Of a stretch of 64,000 nt of DNA, positions 8,283 through 15,993 are shown piece after piece. Source of the stretch: Shewanella electrodiphila (GTDB lineage Bacteria; Pseudomonadota; Gammaproteobacteria; Enterobacterales; Shewanellaceae); the NCBI RefSeq assembly GCF_023283985.1, contig NZ_JAKIKU010000017.1, positions 1 to 64,000 on the forward strand, read 5' to 3'. Both the position numbers and the translations under genes were made by a program. The notes below the pieces were generated by a model, which worked only from the letters and a program-made list of their open reading frames with translations, had not been told where the DNA came from and did not search any database. Within the stretch, counting starts at the first letter, position 1, and every line of letters begins with the position of its first letter.

Positions 8283-9032
8283 ATGAACAAACTTGAAGTA
8301 AACAACTTAGATTTATTCTACGGTGAGAACCACGCACTAAAAGATATTTCAATCAATATCCCATCACGCCAAGTCACCGCATTAATTGGTCCTTCTGGGT
8401 GTGGTAAATCAACGCTACTTCGTACTTTAAATCGAATGAATGATTTGGTTGCGGGCGTAAAAATCACTGGTACTGTCGCATTTGAAGGCGAAGATATTTA
8501 TGCCGATGTAGACGTTAAAAACTTAAGAATGCGTGTTGGTATGGTTTTTCAAAAACCAAACCCATTCCCAATGAGTATTTATGAAAACATTGCTTTTGGC
8601 CTAAAGGCTCAAGGTGTTAAAGATAAAAAAGTAATTGATCAAGTAGTAGAAGAATCACTTCGCGGCGCAGCATTATGGGAAGAGGTAAAAGACCGTCTTA
8701 ATACACCAGCATTTGGTCTTTCAGGTGGTCAACAACAGCGTCTTTGTATTGCCCGTGCTATTGCTATGGAGCCAGAGGTCATCTTAATGGACGAGCCAAC
8801 CAGTGCGCTCGATCCAATTGCGACCCATAAAATTGAAGAGTTAATGGATGAGTTACGCAAAAAGTTCACCATCGTAATTGTGACCCACTCAATGAACCAG
8901 GCAAAGCGTATCTCAGATAGAACCGCGTTCTTTTGGATGGGTGAGTTGGTTGAACAAGGCGAAACACATCAAGTATTTAATAACCCTCAAGACTCACGTA
9001 CTCAAGGGTATGTTAGCGGTGAGTTTGGTTAA
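8283..9032 (+). CDS. pstB: Phosphate ABC transporter ATP-binding protein
   Basis: Cytoplasmic ATPase that drives PstSCA; 249 residues. Walker A is GPSGCGKST (about residues 37-45), the ABC signature is LSGGQQQRL (about 150-158), and Walker B is VILMDEPTSALDP. The FQKPNPFPMSIYENIAFG segment is diagnostic of PstB. The start is the ATG preceded by AAAGG at seven bases; an earlier in-frame ATG seven codons upstream lacks a binding site. The gene is followed by a strong terminator, so phoU, which usually ends the pst operon in enterobacteria, is not part of this transcript. Confidence 0.95.
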   Translation: MNKLEVNNLDLFYGENHALKDISINIPSRQVTALIGPSGCGKSTLLRTLNRMNDLVAGVKITGTVAFEGEDIYADVDVKNLRMRVGMVFQKPNPFPMSIYENIAFGLKAQGVKDKKVIDQVVEESLRGAALWEEVKDRLNTPAFGLSGGQQQRLCIARAIAMEPEVILMDEPTSALDPIATHKIEELMDELRKKFTIVIVTHSMNQAKRISDRTAFFWMGELVEQGETHQVFNNPQDSRTQGYVSGEFG

Positions 9033-9056
9033 CATTAATCACTGATATATAGATAT

Positions 9057-9085
9057 AAAGCCTCCATTGCTATGGGGGCTTTTTT
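9057..9085 (+). terminator. Terminator of the pst operon
   Basis: Stem AAGCCTCCAT / ATGGGGGCTT (one G-T pair) with loop TGCT, followed by a six-base T run, 25 bases beyond pstB. Confidence 0.85.
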
Positions 9086-9147
9086 ATCGGTCTATAGTAT
9101 GTTTTAGTATATTGATAATAAAAGGACAATTTAAAAAGGATTTTAAA

Positions 9148-9702
9148 ATGAAGTACATATTTATTACAGCTGCCTTACTCACATCCCCTTTAGTTCAAGC
9201 AGCTACAGATGAAGCGCACCATGTCATCAGTGCTGGAGCTGGCATGGGCTTTTTAAGTGGAGAAATGGATCAGGGTAATAATGATTTTGAGCTTAATTAT
9301 GACTTTGCATATCGATATCAGTTTGATAATTATTGGGGCGCTGAAGTTGGCTATAGACACCAGGATGTAACTTTTACCAATTGGTTTGACTCTGCATTTG
9401 ATAAATACTCCTTAAATGACGCTGAAAGTTTCCGTATTGCTGCAGTCTACTCTTACCCACTATCACTTAGAAATCGCTTAGTACTCAAGCTTGGCGTCAC
9501 TGATTACTCGATCGATGCGACTGACTATAGAGAAGATAGTTCAGGAATTAATGACACTGTCGATGGAAATGGTTTATTAGCCTCTATCGGATGGCGTTTT
9601 GATTTTAATATGGGACTTGAGCTTGCTGTAATATACTCGTATCAAGATTTAGATATTATTGAAACACATTCCTATACCACGAGTTTAGGTTATCGTTTTT
9701 AA
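9148..9702 (+). CDS. Outer-membrane beta-barrel protein, OmpA-like barrel family
   Basis: A 184-residue exported protein with signal peptide MKYIFITAALLTSPLVQAA. The mature part alternates hydrophobic and polar residues in eight or so amphipathic strands with repeated aromatic residues (YRYQF, WGAEVGYRH, IGWRFDF, VIYSYQD) and ends in Tyr-Arg-Phe, the C-terminal aromatic signature recognised by the BAM complex. The size fits an eight-strand barrel like the OmpA membrane domain or OmpX/OmpW-type porins; substrate or role is unknown. AAGGA lies seven bases before the ATG. It is monocistronic after the pst terminator; Pho control is not evident. Confidence 0.72.
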   Translation: MKYIFITAALLTSPLVQAATDEAHHVISAGAGMGFLSGEMDQGNNDFELNYDFAYRYQFDNYWGAEVGYRHQDVTFTNWFDSAFDKYSLNDAESFRIAAVYSYPLSLRNRLVLKLGVTDYSIDATDYREDSSGINDTVDGNGLLASIGWRFDFNMGLELAVIYSYQDLDIIETHSYTTSLGYRF

Positions 9703-9732
9703 GAAAAATCAAACAGTAAAAAAATGAACCTA

Positions 9733-9752
9733 AGAGTTGTTAGTGCAACTCT
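9733..9752 (+). terminator. Weak hairpin after the barrel gene
   Basis: AGAGTTG / CAACTCT with a six-base loop, 30 bases beyond the stop. There is no real T tract, so it may be a weak terminator or an RNA-stabilising hairpin. Confidence 0.35.
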
Positions 9753-9773
9753 CTAACTTTGAATGAGTTAATT

Positions 9774-10025
9774 GTGGCAAAACCCAACCCGAAAGGCCCA
9801 AGCCGCACCGTTGATATTTTCTGTGCTAAATGTAAAGCCCAGCTGTTTAAGTACCGCAAAGGCGGAAAAGGTGCGTTAGTGAAGTGCTTTAAAGAGCGCA
9901 TTGTCGATGACTACACCAAAACTGCTTGTGTCTGCCCTAATTGCAGCATCACCTTTGCTAGAGATTGTTTAGTCCGTGGCACCCCTGCATTTAAAATGAT
10001 TGGCGGCAAAGTCACCATGAAATGA
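9774..10025 (+). CDS. Small zinc-ribbon protein of unknown function
   Basis: An 83-residue basic protein (many Lys/Arg) with two cysteine pairs, CAKC near residue 17 and CVCPNC near residue 55, spaced as in a zinc ribbon. Such proteins often bind nucleic acid or act as small regulators, but no specific function can be assigned. There is no ATG at the N-terminus; I choose GTG (reading MAKPNPKGPSRT) because the conserved-looking part begins there. A TTG five codons earlier is the alternative, and neither has a strong ribosome binding site. It stands alone, 235 bases from the next gene; that gap shows nothing recognisable. Confidence 0.55.
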   Translation: MAKPNPKGPSRTVDIFCAKCKAQLFKYRKGGKGALVKCFKERIVDDYTKTACVCPNCSITFARDCLVRGTPAFKMIGGKVTMK

Positions 10026-10260
10026 CTTAGATCCTGATGAAGATACGCCACCCTTTACCAATAATCATTTCAGGACATTTATAGCTGCAACATAATTGTT
10101 AGCTCAAGTTCAATAAACTGAGTCATTTAATAAATAAAAAACTCTAAAAACTGCCAACCTATTGAGTCAAGTATCAATACATCTACTGATTTCTAGCTAA
10201 TATTTCTAATCATAAACTCGATATTTATAGAACGTTTTTTAGTGTGAAAAGAGGTAACAA

Positions 10261-10623
10261 ATGAAAAGATTGATCTCAGTCGCTATTGCTAGCTGTTTAC
10301 TTATAGGGCCACCAGTATCAGCCGCTCAACAACTATCAACAGAAGATGCTATTGGCATGGCAGGATTAATGATCTGCGATGCATTTTATAGTGACATTGA
10401 ATCTGAAGAGTCAGCAAGCCAAACAGCTATCATCAAAAAATTAATGGCTGATAAATATAAAACAGGTATTGAAGAAATGATGATGACACAACGCACAAGC
10501 GATGAATTAGATTTATATATTGCAAAATTCGAAGCATCAGATGAAGACAACAAATTTAATTTATGCAAAGAAGCCATACAATATACTCAAGATAGCAGCG
10601 TTGCGAATTTAGGAATGAGATAA
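10261..10623 (+). CDS. Small secreted protein of unknown function
   Basis: Not recognised. The 120-residue product has a typical signal peptide ending VSAAQQ near residue 22 and an acidic, helix-rich mature domain with two cysteines (near 39 and 103) that could form a disulfide in the periplasm. A good ribosome binding site (AGAGGT) precedes the ATG. Downstream, a CTAGCAA / TTGCTAG inverted repeat flanked by ACGCAGC direct repeats lies at about 10646-10694. It is neither clearly co-transcribed with the zinc-ribbon gene nor with the AraC gene. Confidence 0.6.
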   Translation: MKRLISVAIASCLLIGPPVSAAQQLSTEDAIGMAGLMICDAFYSDIESEESASQTAIIKKLMADKYKTGIEEMMMTQRTSDELDLYIAKFEASDEDNKFNLCKEAIQYTQDSSVANLGMR

Positions 10624-10738
10624 TCACTTAATCATCTTATTATCACGCAGCCTAGCAATGATGAGCTTCAATTTCATGACTTGCTAGACGCAGCTAAATT
10701 CCACTACACTTTTATTATTATATTAGTGGAGTTTAACA

Positions 10739-11605
10739 TTGAATATACCCGATATTGGCTTTAACCATCAGCAATCAGATGAAGAAGAACTCGAGGTTAT
10801 TGATCTCGCCTCGATATATCAAAGAGCCAATATCGACCACAATCCACAGCTCCCCCATAAAGTGAATTTCTTTATGCTCATTTATATAGAGCAAGGCGAG
10901 GGAGTGCACATGATTGATTTCAATGATTACTCTTTCAGTGCTGGTTCTGTATTACTGGTCCAGCGAGAACAGGTCCATGCATTTGATTTCTCTGCTAAGC
11001 CGCAGGGTAAAGTACTTATTTTTACGCAAGCATTTTTAGATCAAGTACATGCTAATATGCGCTTACCTAAGTACACTCCAACACATCTTAATCAGCAACA
11101 CTCACCTCAATTCAATCTGGATCAACCGACTTGCCAGAGAGCCAATTTATTAATCGAACAAATAACATTAGAGGTTAATCACCCACAAACTGATCCATTA
11201 GTTATCATGTATTTATTTTCAGCTCTTGCTTTGATATTACACCGGGTTCGACCCGAAGCAAAACATGACAAAATGTCGTTAGATCAAAATGTTAAATTTG
11301 CACGCTTTTTTGAGTTAATGCAGCAACACTTCCGTAAAACTCGAGATGCAAGCTGGTATGCCAACCAAGTTAATACAACTTATAAAACCTTGAATCACAT
11401 TTGTAAGCTAGCAACTGGCTTAACAGCTAAACAAATGATTGATGCTTTTACCGTTATAGAAATCAAACGCCATATTGTCATAAGTAAAAAGCCTTCCCAG
11501 CAAATTGCTTATGACTTTGGTTTTGACGATGCTAGCAACTTTGTTAAGTACTTCAAAAATCAAACCAATATCACACCAAGTCAGTTTTTAAAGCAGGTTA
11601 GTTAA
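10739..11605 (+). CDS. AraC family transcriptional regulator
   Basis: DNA-binding regulator of 288 residues: an N-terminal cupin-like sensing domain (about 40-110, with GSVLLVQREQVHAF) and a C-terminal pair of helix-turn-helix motifs (about 190-287) ending in the family hallmark DFGFDDASNFVKYFKNQTNITPSQF (within residues 259-284). The start is TTG, supported by TGGAG seven bases upstream; there is no ATG nearby. Ligand unknown. It is followed 113 bases later on the same strand by a lipoprotein gene, a plausible target. Confidence 0.85.
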   Translation: MNIPDIGFNHQQSDEEELEVIDLASIYQRANIDHNPQLPHKVNFFMLIYIEQGEGVHMIDFNDYSFSAGSVLLVQREQVHAFDFSAKPQGKVLIFTQAFLDQVHANMRLPKYTPTHLNQQHSPQFNLDQPTCQRANLLIEQITLEVNHPQTDPLVIMYLFSALALILHRVRPEAKHDKMSLDQNVKFARFFELMQQHFRKTRDASWYANQVNTTYKTLNHICKLATGLTAKQMIDAFTVIEIKRHIVISKKPSQQIAYDFGFDDASNFVKYFKNQTNITPSQFLKQVS

Positions 11606-11718
11606 CCACTAGCGACTTTCTTTAGGTTCGATATTTACCATTTTTACACTTAAATACACTCTGCCCAATTACTCCACTGATCTCTAATATTGCTCTCAAG
11701 CCAATTGAGGACAAAACA

Positions 11719-12603
11719 ATGACAACACCTAACCTTATTAAACATTCACTTATAGCAGCCAGTATCTTTAGCCTTATCGCATGTACATCAAATCAGGAAG
11801 TAATAACTATGGCAGACTCAAGCGCTCAATCATTATCTAATAAGCAAAAAGCTGTAGCGGTAATCTCAAGTATCGAAACAGGCGAGCAAACAGCCATTGG
11901 TTACATCAACCCAGAAAAGTATATCCAACATAATTTAGCGGTAGCAGATGGATTAGCAGGCTTTGGGGCAGTGCTGCAGCAGCTTCCCGAAGGAAGCGCA
12001 AAAGCCAAAGTTAAACGTGCATTCCAAGATGGTGAATATACCTTCACCCACACCGAATATAATTTCTTTGGCCCTAAAGTTGGCTTTGATGTGTTTCGCT
12101 TTGAAGAAGGAAAAATTGTTGAGCACTGGGACAATCTTCAAGCAATAACACCAAGCAACCCAAGTGGCAGAACCCAACTTGATGGCGCGACGGAAATAAC
12201 AGATTTAGATAAAACAGATTCGAATAAAGCAATTGTCGCTGATTTTGTCGCAACAATATTAATGGAAGGCGATATGAGCAAGATTAATCAATTTATTGAT
12301 AATGACGACAATGCTTATATCCAACACAACCCAGCAATTGCAGATGGTCTAAGCGGGTTAGGCAAAGCCTTAGGTGAACTTGCCGCAGCTAATATGCCTA
12401 TGATTGTGACCAAAAACCATAAAGTACTCGGAGAAGGCAACTTTGTGCTTTCCATTAGTGAAGGAACATTCATGAACCAGCACGTCGCTTTTTATGATTT
12501 GTTTCGCCTAGATAATGGAAAAATCGTTGAGCATTGGGACACCATTGAAACTATTCCTGCCCAAGCTGAATGGCAAAACAGTAACGGAAAATTTGGTTTT
12601 TAA
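11719..12603 (+). CDS. Lipoprotein with two NTF2/SnoaL-like domains
   Basis: Exported lipoprotein of 294 residues. The signal peptide ends in a lipobox, SLIAC, with the lipidated cysteine at about residue 22. The mature part contains two copies of one domain: YIQHN..ADGL..VFRFEEGKIVEHWD near 57-140 and YIQHN..ADGL..LFRLDNGKIVEHWD near 193-278, the pattern of SnoaL-like polyketide-cyclase/NTF2-fold proteins. Members bind small hydrophobic molecules, but the substrate here is unknown. GAGG lies eight bases before the ATG. The AraC regulator just upstream may control it. Confidence 0.75.
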   Translation: MTTPNLIKHSLIAASIFSLIACTSNQEVITMADSSAQSLSNKQKAVAVISSIETGEQTAIGYINPEKYIQHNLAVADGLAGFGAVLQQLPEGSAKAKVKRAFQDGEYTFTHTEYNFFGPKVGFDVFRFEEGKIVEHWDNLQAITPSNPSGRTQLDGATEITDLDKTDSNKAIVADFVATILMEGDMSKINQFIDNDDNAYIQHNPAIADGLSGLGKALGELAAANMPMIVTKNHKVLGEGNFVLSISEGTFMNQHVAFYDLFRLDNGKIVEHWDTIETIPAQAEWQNSNGKFGF

Positions 12604-12631
12604 TATTTAATTTAATCGCTGATAAAACAAC

Positions 12632-12672
12632 AATGCCGGACTCACCTCTGTAGAAATAAGTCCGGCATTTTG
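12632..12672. terminator. Bidirectional terminator between convergent genes
   Basis: Perfect 11-base stem AATGCCGGACT / AGTCCGGCATT with a 16-base loop and a T run on the plus side. It serves the lipoprotein gene and may also end the deoD transcript from the other strand. Confidence 0.75.
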
Positions 12673-12696
12673 TATGTTAAAACTAAACTAACGCAG

Positions 12697-13407
12697 TTAT
12701 TCGATATGACTAACCGCCTCTAAAGTTAGCTTAATCATTTCATTAAGCGTTTGCTGACGTTCTTCAGCAGTTAAGTGAAGACCTTGTCTTATATGGTCAG
12801 TCACTGTCATCATTGCAAGTGCACGAGCACCATATTCTGCTGCAACACCGTATAAACCAGCGGCTTCCATTTCGACACCTAAGATGCCGTATTTCTCCAT
12901 TAAGTCGTAACGGCTTTCATCTTCACAGTAGAATAAATCAGAAGAGTACAAGTTACCGACATGGTAATTCGCCCCTTGTTTTTCCGCTGCATCTGTCGCT
13001 AAGCGTAATAAACCATAGTCGGCAATCATCGCAAAATCAGTATTAGCAAAACGTGTACGGTTAACTGTAGAGTCTGTACTTGCCCCCATTGCCATAACTA
13101 CATCCATGAGTTTAATACTGTCACTAATTGCACCACATGAACCAATACGAATGATATTTTCAACACCATACTCAGTAATCAATTCTTTGGCATATATGGA
13201 AATCGAAGGGATCCCCATACCTGAACCCATTACTGAAATAGTTTTACCATTATATTCGCCTGTATAACCCAACATGTTGCGCACATCGGTCACAAGCCTT
13301 GGGTTATCCAAAAAGTTCTCCGCAATATATTTAGCACGCAAAGGATCGCCAGGCATTAACACAGTTTTTGCAAATGCACCTTCTGGGGCGTTGATATGTG
13401 GGGTCAT
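12697..13407 (-). CDS. deoD: Purine nucleoside phosphorylase DeoD-type
   Basis: Cytosolic enzyme that splits purine (deoxy)ribonucleosides with phosphate into base and (deoxy)ribose 1-phosphate. The 236-residue protein shows the family's TPHINAPEGAFAKTVLMPGDPLRA N-terminus, GSCGAISD, and the EMEAAGLYGVAAEYGARAL segment (Glu-Met-Glu binding the ribose). The ATG reading MTPHINA is chosen because GGAG lies seven bases upstream; a start nine codons earlier would add a tail not seen in E. coli DeoD (239 residues). It is the second gene after the nucleoside transporter (same strand, 53-base gap), forming a salvage operon. Confidence 0.94.
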   Translation of the reverse strand: MTPHINAPEGAFAKTVLMPGDPLRAKYIAENFLDNPRLVTDVRNMLGYTGEYNGKTISVMGSGMGIPSISIYAKELITEYGVENIIRIGSCGAISDSIKLMDVVMAMGASTDSTVNRTRFANTDFAMIADYGLLRLATDAAEKQGANYHVGNLYSSDLFYCEDESRYDLMEKYGILGVEMEAAGLYGVAAEYGARALAMMTVTDHIRQGLHLTAEERQQTLNEMIKLTLEAVSHIE

Positions 13408-13460
13408 CTTGTTACTCCGATAAAGCCTGTTCACTCAACAGGCATAACATACAGTTAAAA

Positions 13461-14687
13461 TTAATTTGCTAGGCTAAATAATAAGCCAGCAATAGTGCCA
13501 CTCATTAAGTTGGCTAAAGCTGCAGCAATCAATGCTTTCATACCAATTTCACTCAAATCTTGGCGACGCTCAGGGCACAAAGCCGCTAAACCACCTATTA
13601 CCATTGCTAATGAACCAAGGTTGGCAAAACCACACAAAGCAAAGCTGATAATAATTTGAGTTTTTGGCGATAAGTCATCAGCGACTTTTAAGAAATCAAT
13701 GTAGGCAACAAACTCATTAATCACCATTTTCTGGCCAATAAATGATGCCGCTTGGGTTGCCTCGCTCCAAGGTACTCCCATCAACCAAGCTAATGGTGCA
13801 AGGAAGTAACCCAATATCGCTTGCATGGTGAGTTCAGCGTAGCCAAACCAGCCACCGATACCACCAATCAAACCATTAACCATGGCGATTAAACCAACAA
13901 AAGCAATTAATAGTGCAGATACAGCTAATACTTGCTGCATCCCCATTGCAGCGCCACTTGCTGCAGCATCTAATACATTAGTTGGTTTGTCTTCCTGCTC
14001 TTCCATGACCTTTTTAATATCATTACGTGGTGTTTCAGTTTCTGGCCACATCAGTTTGGCAAATAATAGACCCGCTGGAGCCGTCATAAATGCAGCGGTT
14101 AACACATACTTAATGTCAACGCCCATTTGTATATAGCCAATCATTGTGCCACCAGCAACTGAAGCCAGCCCACCTGTCATCACGGCAAACAATTCTGAGC
14201 GAGTCATATATTTTACAAATGGACGCACCATAGATGGCGCTTCGATAGGTCCGACAAAAATGTTGGCAGTAGCAGAAAGAGATTCAGCGCGACTGGTCCC
14301 TAACAGCTTAGATAAGCCGCCACCAATCACACCTATAATTAATTGCATAATGCCGAGGTAATACAAGACTGCAATCAATGCACTAATGAATACCACCACA
14401 AACAGCACGTTAATCACGAAAATAAAACCAACACTGAATTTGGCTAAATCACCAAATACAAAAGCTAAACCTTCATTACCGTAATTAATTACATGCATCA
14501 CACCATTTGATGCTGCATCAAGCAAGGTCTGCCCCATAGGCAAATACATCACAAAAGCGCCAAATGCTACTTGAAAGGCAAGTGCACCGAGAACCGTTCT
14601 TGGGTTAATTGCACTTCGACGTTCAGACAATAAAACGGCCAATCCGATCAATGCGCACATACCCAATAAACTGATGAAAACTTCCAT
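13461..14687 (-). CDS. Concentrative nucleoside transporter (CNT/NupC-NupX family)
   Basis: Inner-membrane nucleoside symporter of 408 residues. Visible CNT features: ANIFVGPIEAPSMVRPFV (about 145-162), GGLASVAGGTMIGY (about 175-188), the NEFVAY motif (about 330-335) and a C-terminal FALCGFANLGSLAMVIGG segment. The start MEVFISLLGMCALIG aligns with the usual start of E. coli NupX-like proteins, so I prefer it over an ATG five codons earlier; neither has a good binding site. With deoD it couples nucleoside uptake to phosphorolysis. CytR/DeoR control is likely in relatives but no operator is obvious here. Confidence 0.9.
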   Translation of the reverse strand: MEVFISLLGMCALIGLAVLLSERRSAINPRTVLGALAFQVAFGAFVMYLPMGQTLLDAASNGVMHVINYGNEGLAFVFGDLAKFSVGFIFVINVLFVVVFISALIAVLYYLGIMQLIIGVIGGGLSKLLGTSRAESLSATANIFVGPIEAPSMVRPFVKYMTRSELFAVMTGGLASVAGGTMIGYIQMGVDIKYVLTAAFMTAPAGLLFAKLMWPETETPRNDIKKVMEEQEDKPTNVLDAAASGAAMGMQQVLAVSALLIAFVGLIAMVNGLIGGIGGWFGYAELTMQAILGYFLAPLAWLMGVPWSEATQAASFIGQKMVINEFVAYIDFLKVADDLSPKTQIIISFALCGFANLGSLAMVIGGLAALCPERRQDLSEIGMKALIAAALANLMSGTIAGLLFSLAN

Positions 14688-14820
14688 ACATTTTTTACTC
14701 ATTAAGCATTTAGATGCTTGCAGTGTATCGGGGCAGTAACGGGACTCAAGCTATTTGTATCAACTTGAATTACATTTTTATACTCACAAAGAAAACCTAT
14801 AGAAACAGGACAAAAAAACG

Positions 14821-14889
14821 CCTTAAACTAACAACCCTACCCACCCAAAAGTAACCCCAAAACCACAATTAAAACCAACTCAAAACAAT
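14821..14889. other. Strand-asymmetric A/C-rich tract
   Basis: Over these 69 bases the plus strand contains a single G while C stays common, so the minus strand is G/T-rich. It lies about 135 bases upstream of the nucleoside transporter start, in an otherwise featureless gap (14688-15020). No open reading frame or repeat unit explains the bias. Confidence 0.45.
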
Positions 14890-15024
14890 CGCAATATATG
14901 AACAACAAGAAAGCGTTATTAGATATCTATACAGACCAATAAGCGATAATGATAAAAGCGAACTTTTAGGATCTTTTCTGAAAATTAACTACAGATAATT
15001 GATGTTTTTATATTCAAAACAGAG

Positions 15025-15055
15025 TAAAAAAACCTCTACTGAAGAGGCCTTTTTG
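15025..15055 (-). terminator. Terminator after the TSUP gene
   Basis: Short stem CCTCT / AGAGG (15033-15037 and 15043-15047) flanked by an A run on the left and a T run on the right, giving a U-tract in either direction. It lies 30 bases beyond the permease stop. Confidence 0.55.
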
Positions 15056-15077
15056 TAAATAAAGTAGGGACGTTAAA

Positions 15078-15848
15078 TCAGATATAGGTCTTAATGAAGA
15101 AGTAAGCCGTAATGAGACAGCTCATAACAATGACAAATTGGCGCATCAACTTTTGTGGAATACGCATTGAAATACCAGCAGATATATAACCACCAATAAG
15201 TGTACCTACCATCACGATTCCCCCTTCAAACCATGCTATTGCATCATTATAAATGAACCAAATGATAGCAATTAGCGACACTGAAGACGAAATAACCAGC
15301 TTAATGCCGTTCATGACGTTAATATTCGTGTGACCAGCTAGCGCTAGATAACTTAACCCCACTATCCCTAAACCAGCATTAAAAAAACCACCGTAAACAC
15401 AGATAGCCAATAACACTAGAAACAACAAGCCAACACCCAACTTAGAAGCATATTGGCTTTGGTTTGATAATTGTTTAGCAAAACGGTTAATCTGACTACC
15501 GAATATAAACAGCAAAGTAGCAAACAACAATAACCACGGAATCGCTTTCTGAAAAACGTCTTCTGATGCCCAAAGCAACAGCCATGCACCAACCCCGCCA
15601 CCAATGAAACTCGTTAAAACAATGATTTTAATTTCTTTGCCGTGACCTTTTAGTTCTTTTCTGAAGGCGAAAACACCACTAAGGTAGCCAAAAAAAGAGG
15701 AGAAAGTATTGGTCGCATTAGCTATCACAGGGGGAACCCCGACAAACATTAATGCCGGAAATGTCACGAAACTGCCGCCACCCGCCACTGAATTAAGTAT
15801 TCCGCCGATTATCCCAGCAACGAACAACAGTGTTATCTCAAATATCAC
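15078..15848 (-). CDS. TSUP family permease (TauE/SafE)
   Basis: Inner-membrane protein of 256 residues with about eight hydrophobic spans arranged as two repeats. The repeat signature GGILNSVAGGGSFVTFPALM is at residues 15-34, followed by ANATNTFSSFFGYLSG, and the second repeat includes GGFFNAGLGIVGLSYLAL (about 152-170). The family exports or imports sulfite, sulfonates or organic acids; the substrate here is not predictable. The start is GTG with AAGGCT six bases upstream. It is transcribed alone between glmS and the nucleoside operon. Confidence 0.85.
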   Translation of the reverse strand: MIFEITLLFVAGIIGGILNSVAGGGSFVTFPALMFVGVPPVIANATNTFSSFFGYLSGVFAFRKELKGHGKEIKIIVLTSFIGGGVGAWLLLWASEDVFQKAIPWLLLFATLLFIFGSQINRFAKQLSNQSQYASKLGVGLLFLVLLAICVYGGFFNAGLGIVGLSYLALAGHTNINVMNGIKLVISSSVSLIAIIWFIYNDAIAWFEGGIVMVGTLIGGYISAGISMRIPQKLMRQFVIVMSCLITAYFFIKTYI

Positions 15849-15937
15849 TTTATAGCCTTATTTTTATGGGTACTTACTTGTGCAAATCAACTTTTAAATT
15901 CTGATAACCATATGTGTTTCAGGTTATAAAGTAAAAA

Positions 15938-15970
15938 CAAAAAAGCAGCCATAAATGGCTGCTTTTTTTA
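15938..15970 (-). terminator. Terminator of the deoR-glmS operon
   Basis: Stem AAAAAGCAGCC / GGCTGCTTTTT with loop ATAAAT; A and T runs flank it so it can act in both directions. It lies about 25 bases beyond the glmS stop. Confidence 0.85.
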
Positions 15971-15993
15971 AAACTTACCTTTAAACACTAAAT

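Noticed and set aside
9067..9147. N-terminal extension of the outer-membrane barrel protein
   Set aside because: It would start inside the pst terminator and hide the signal peptide; the ATG at 9148 has AAGGA at ideal distance.
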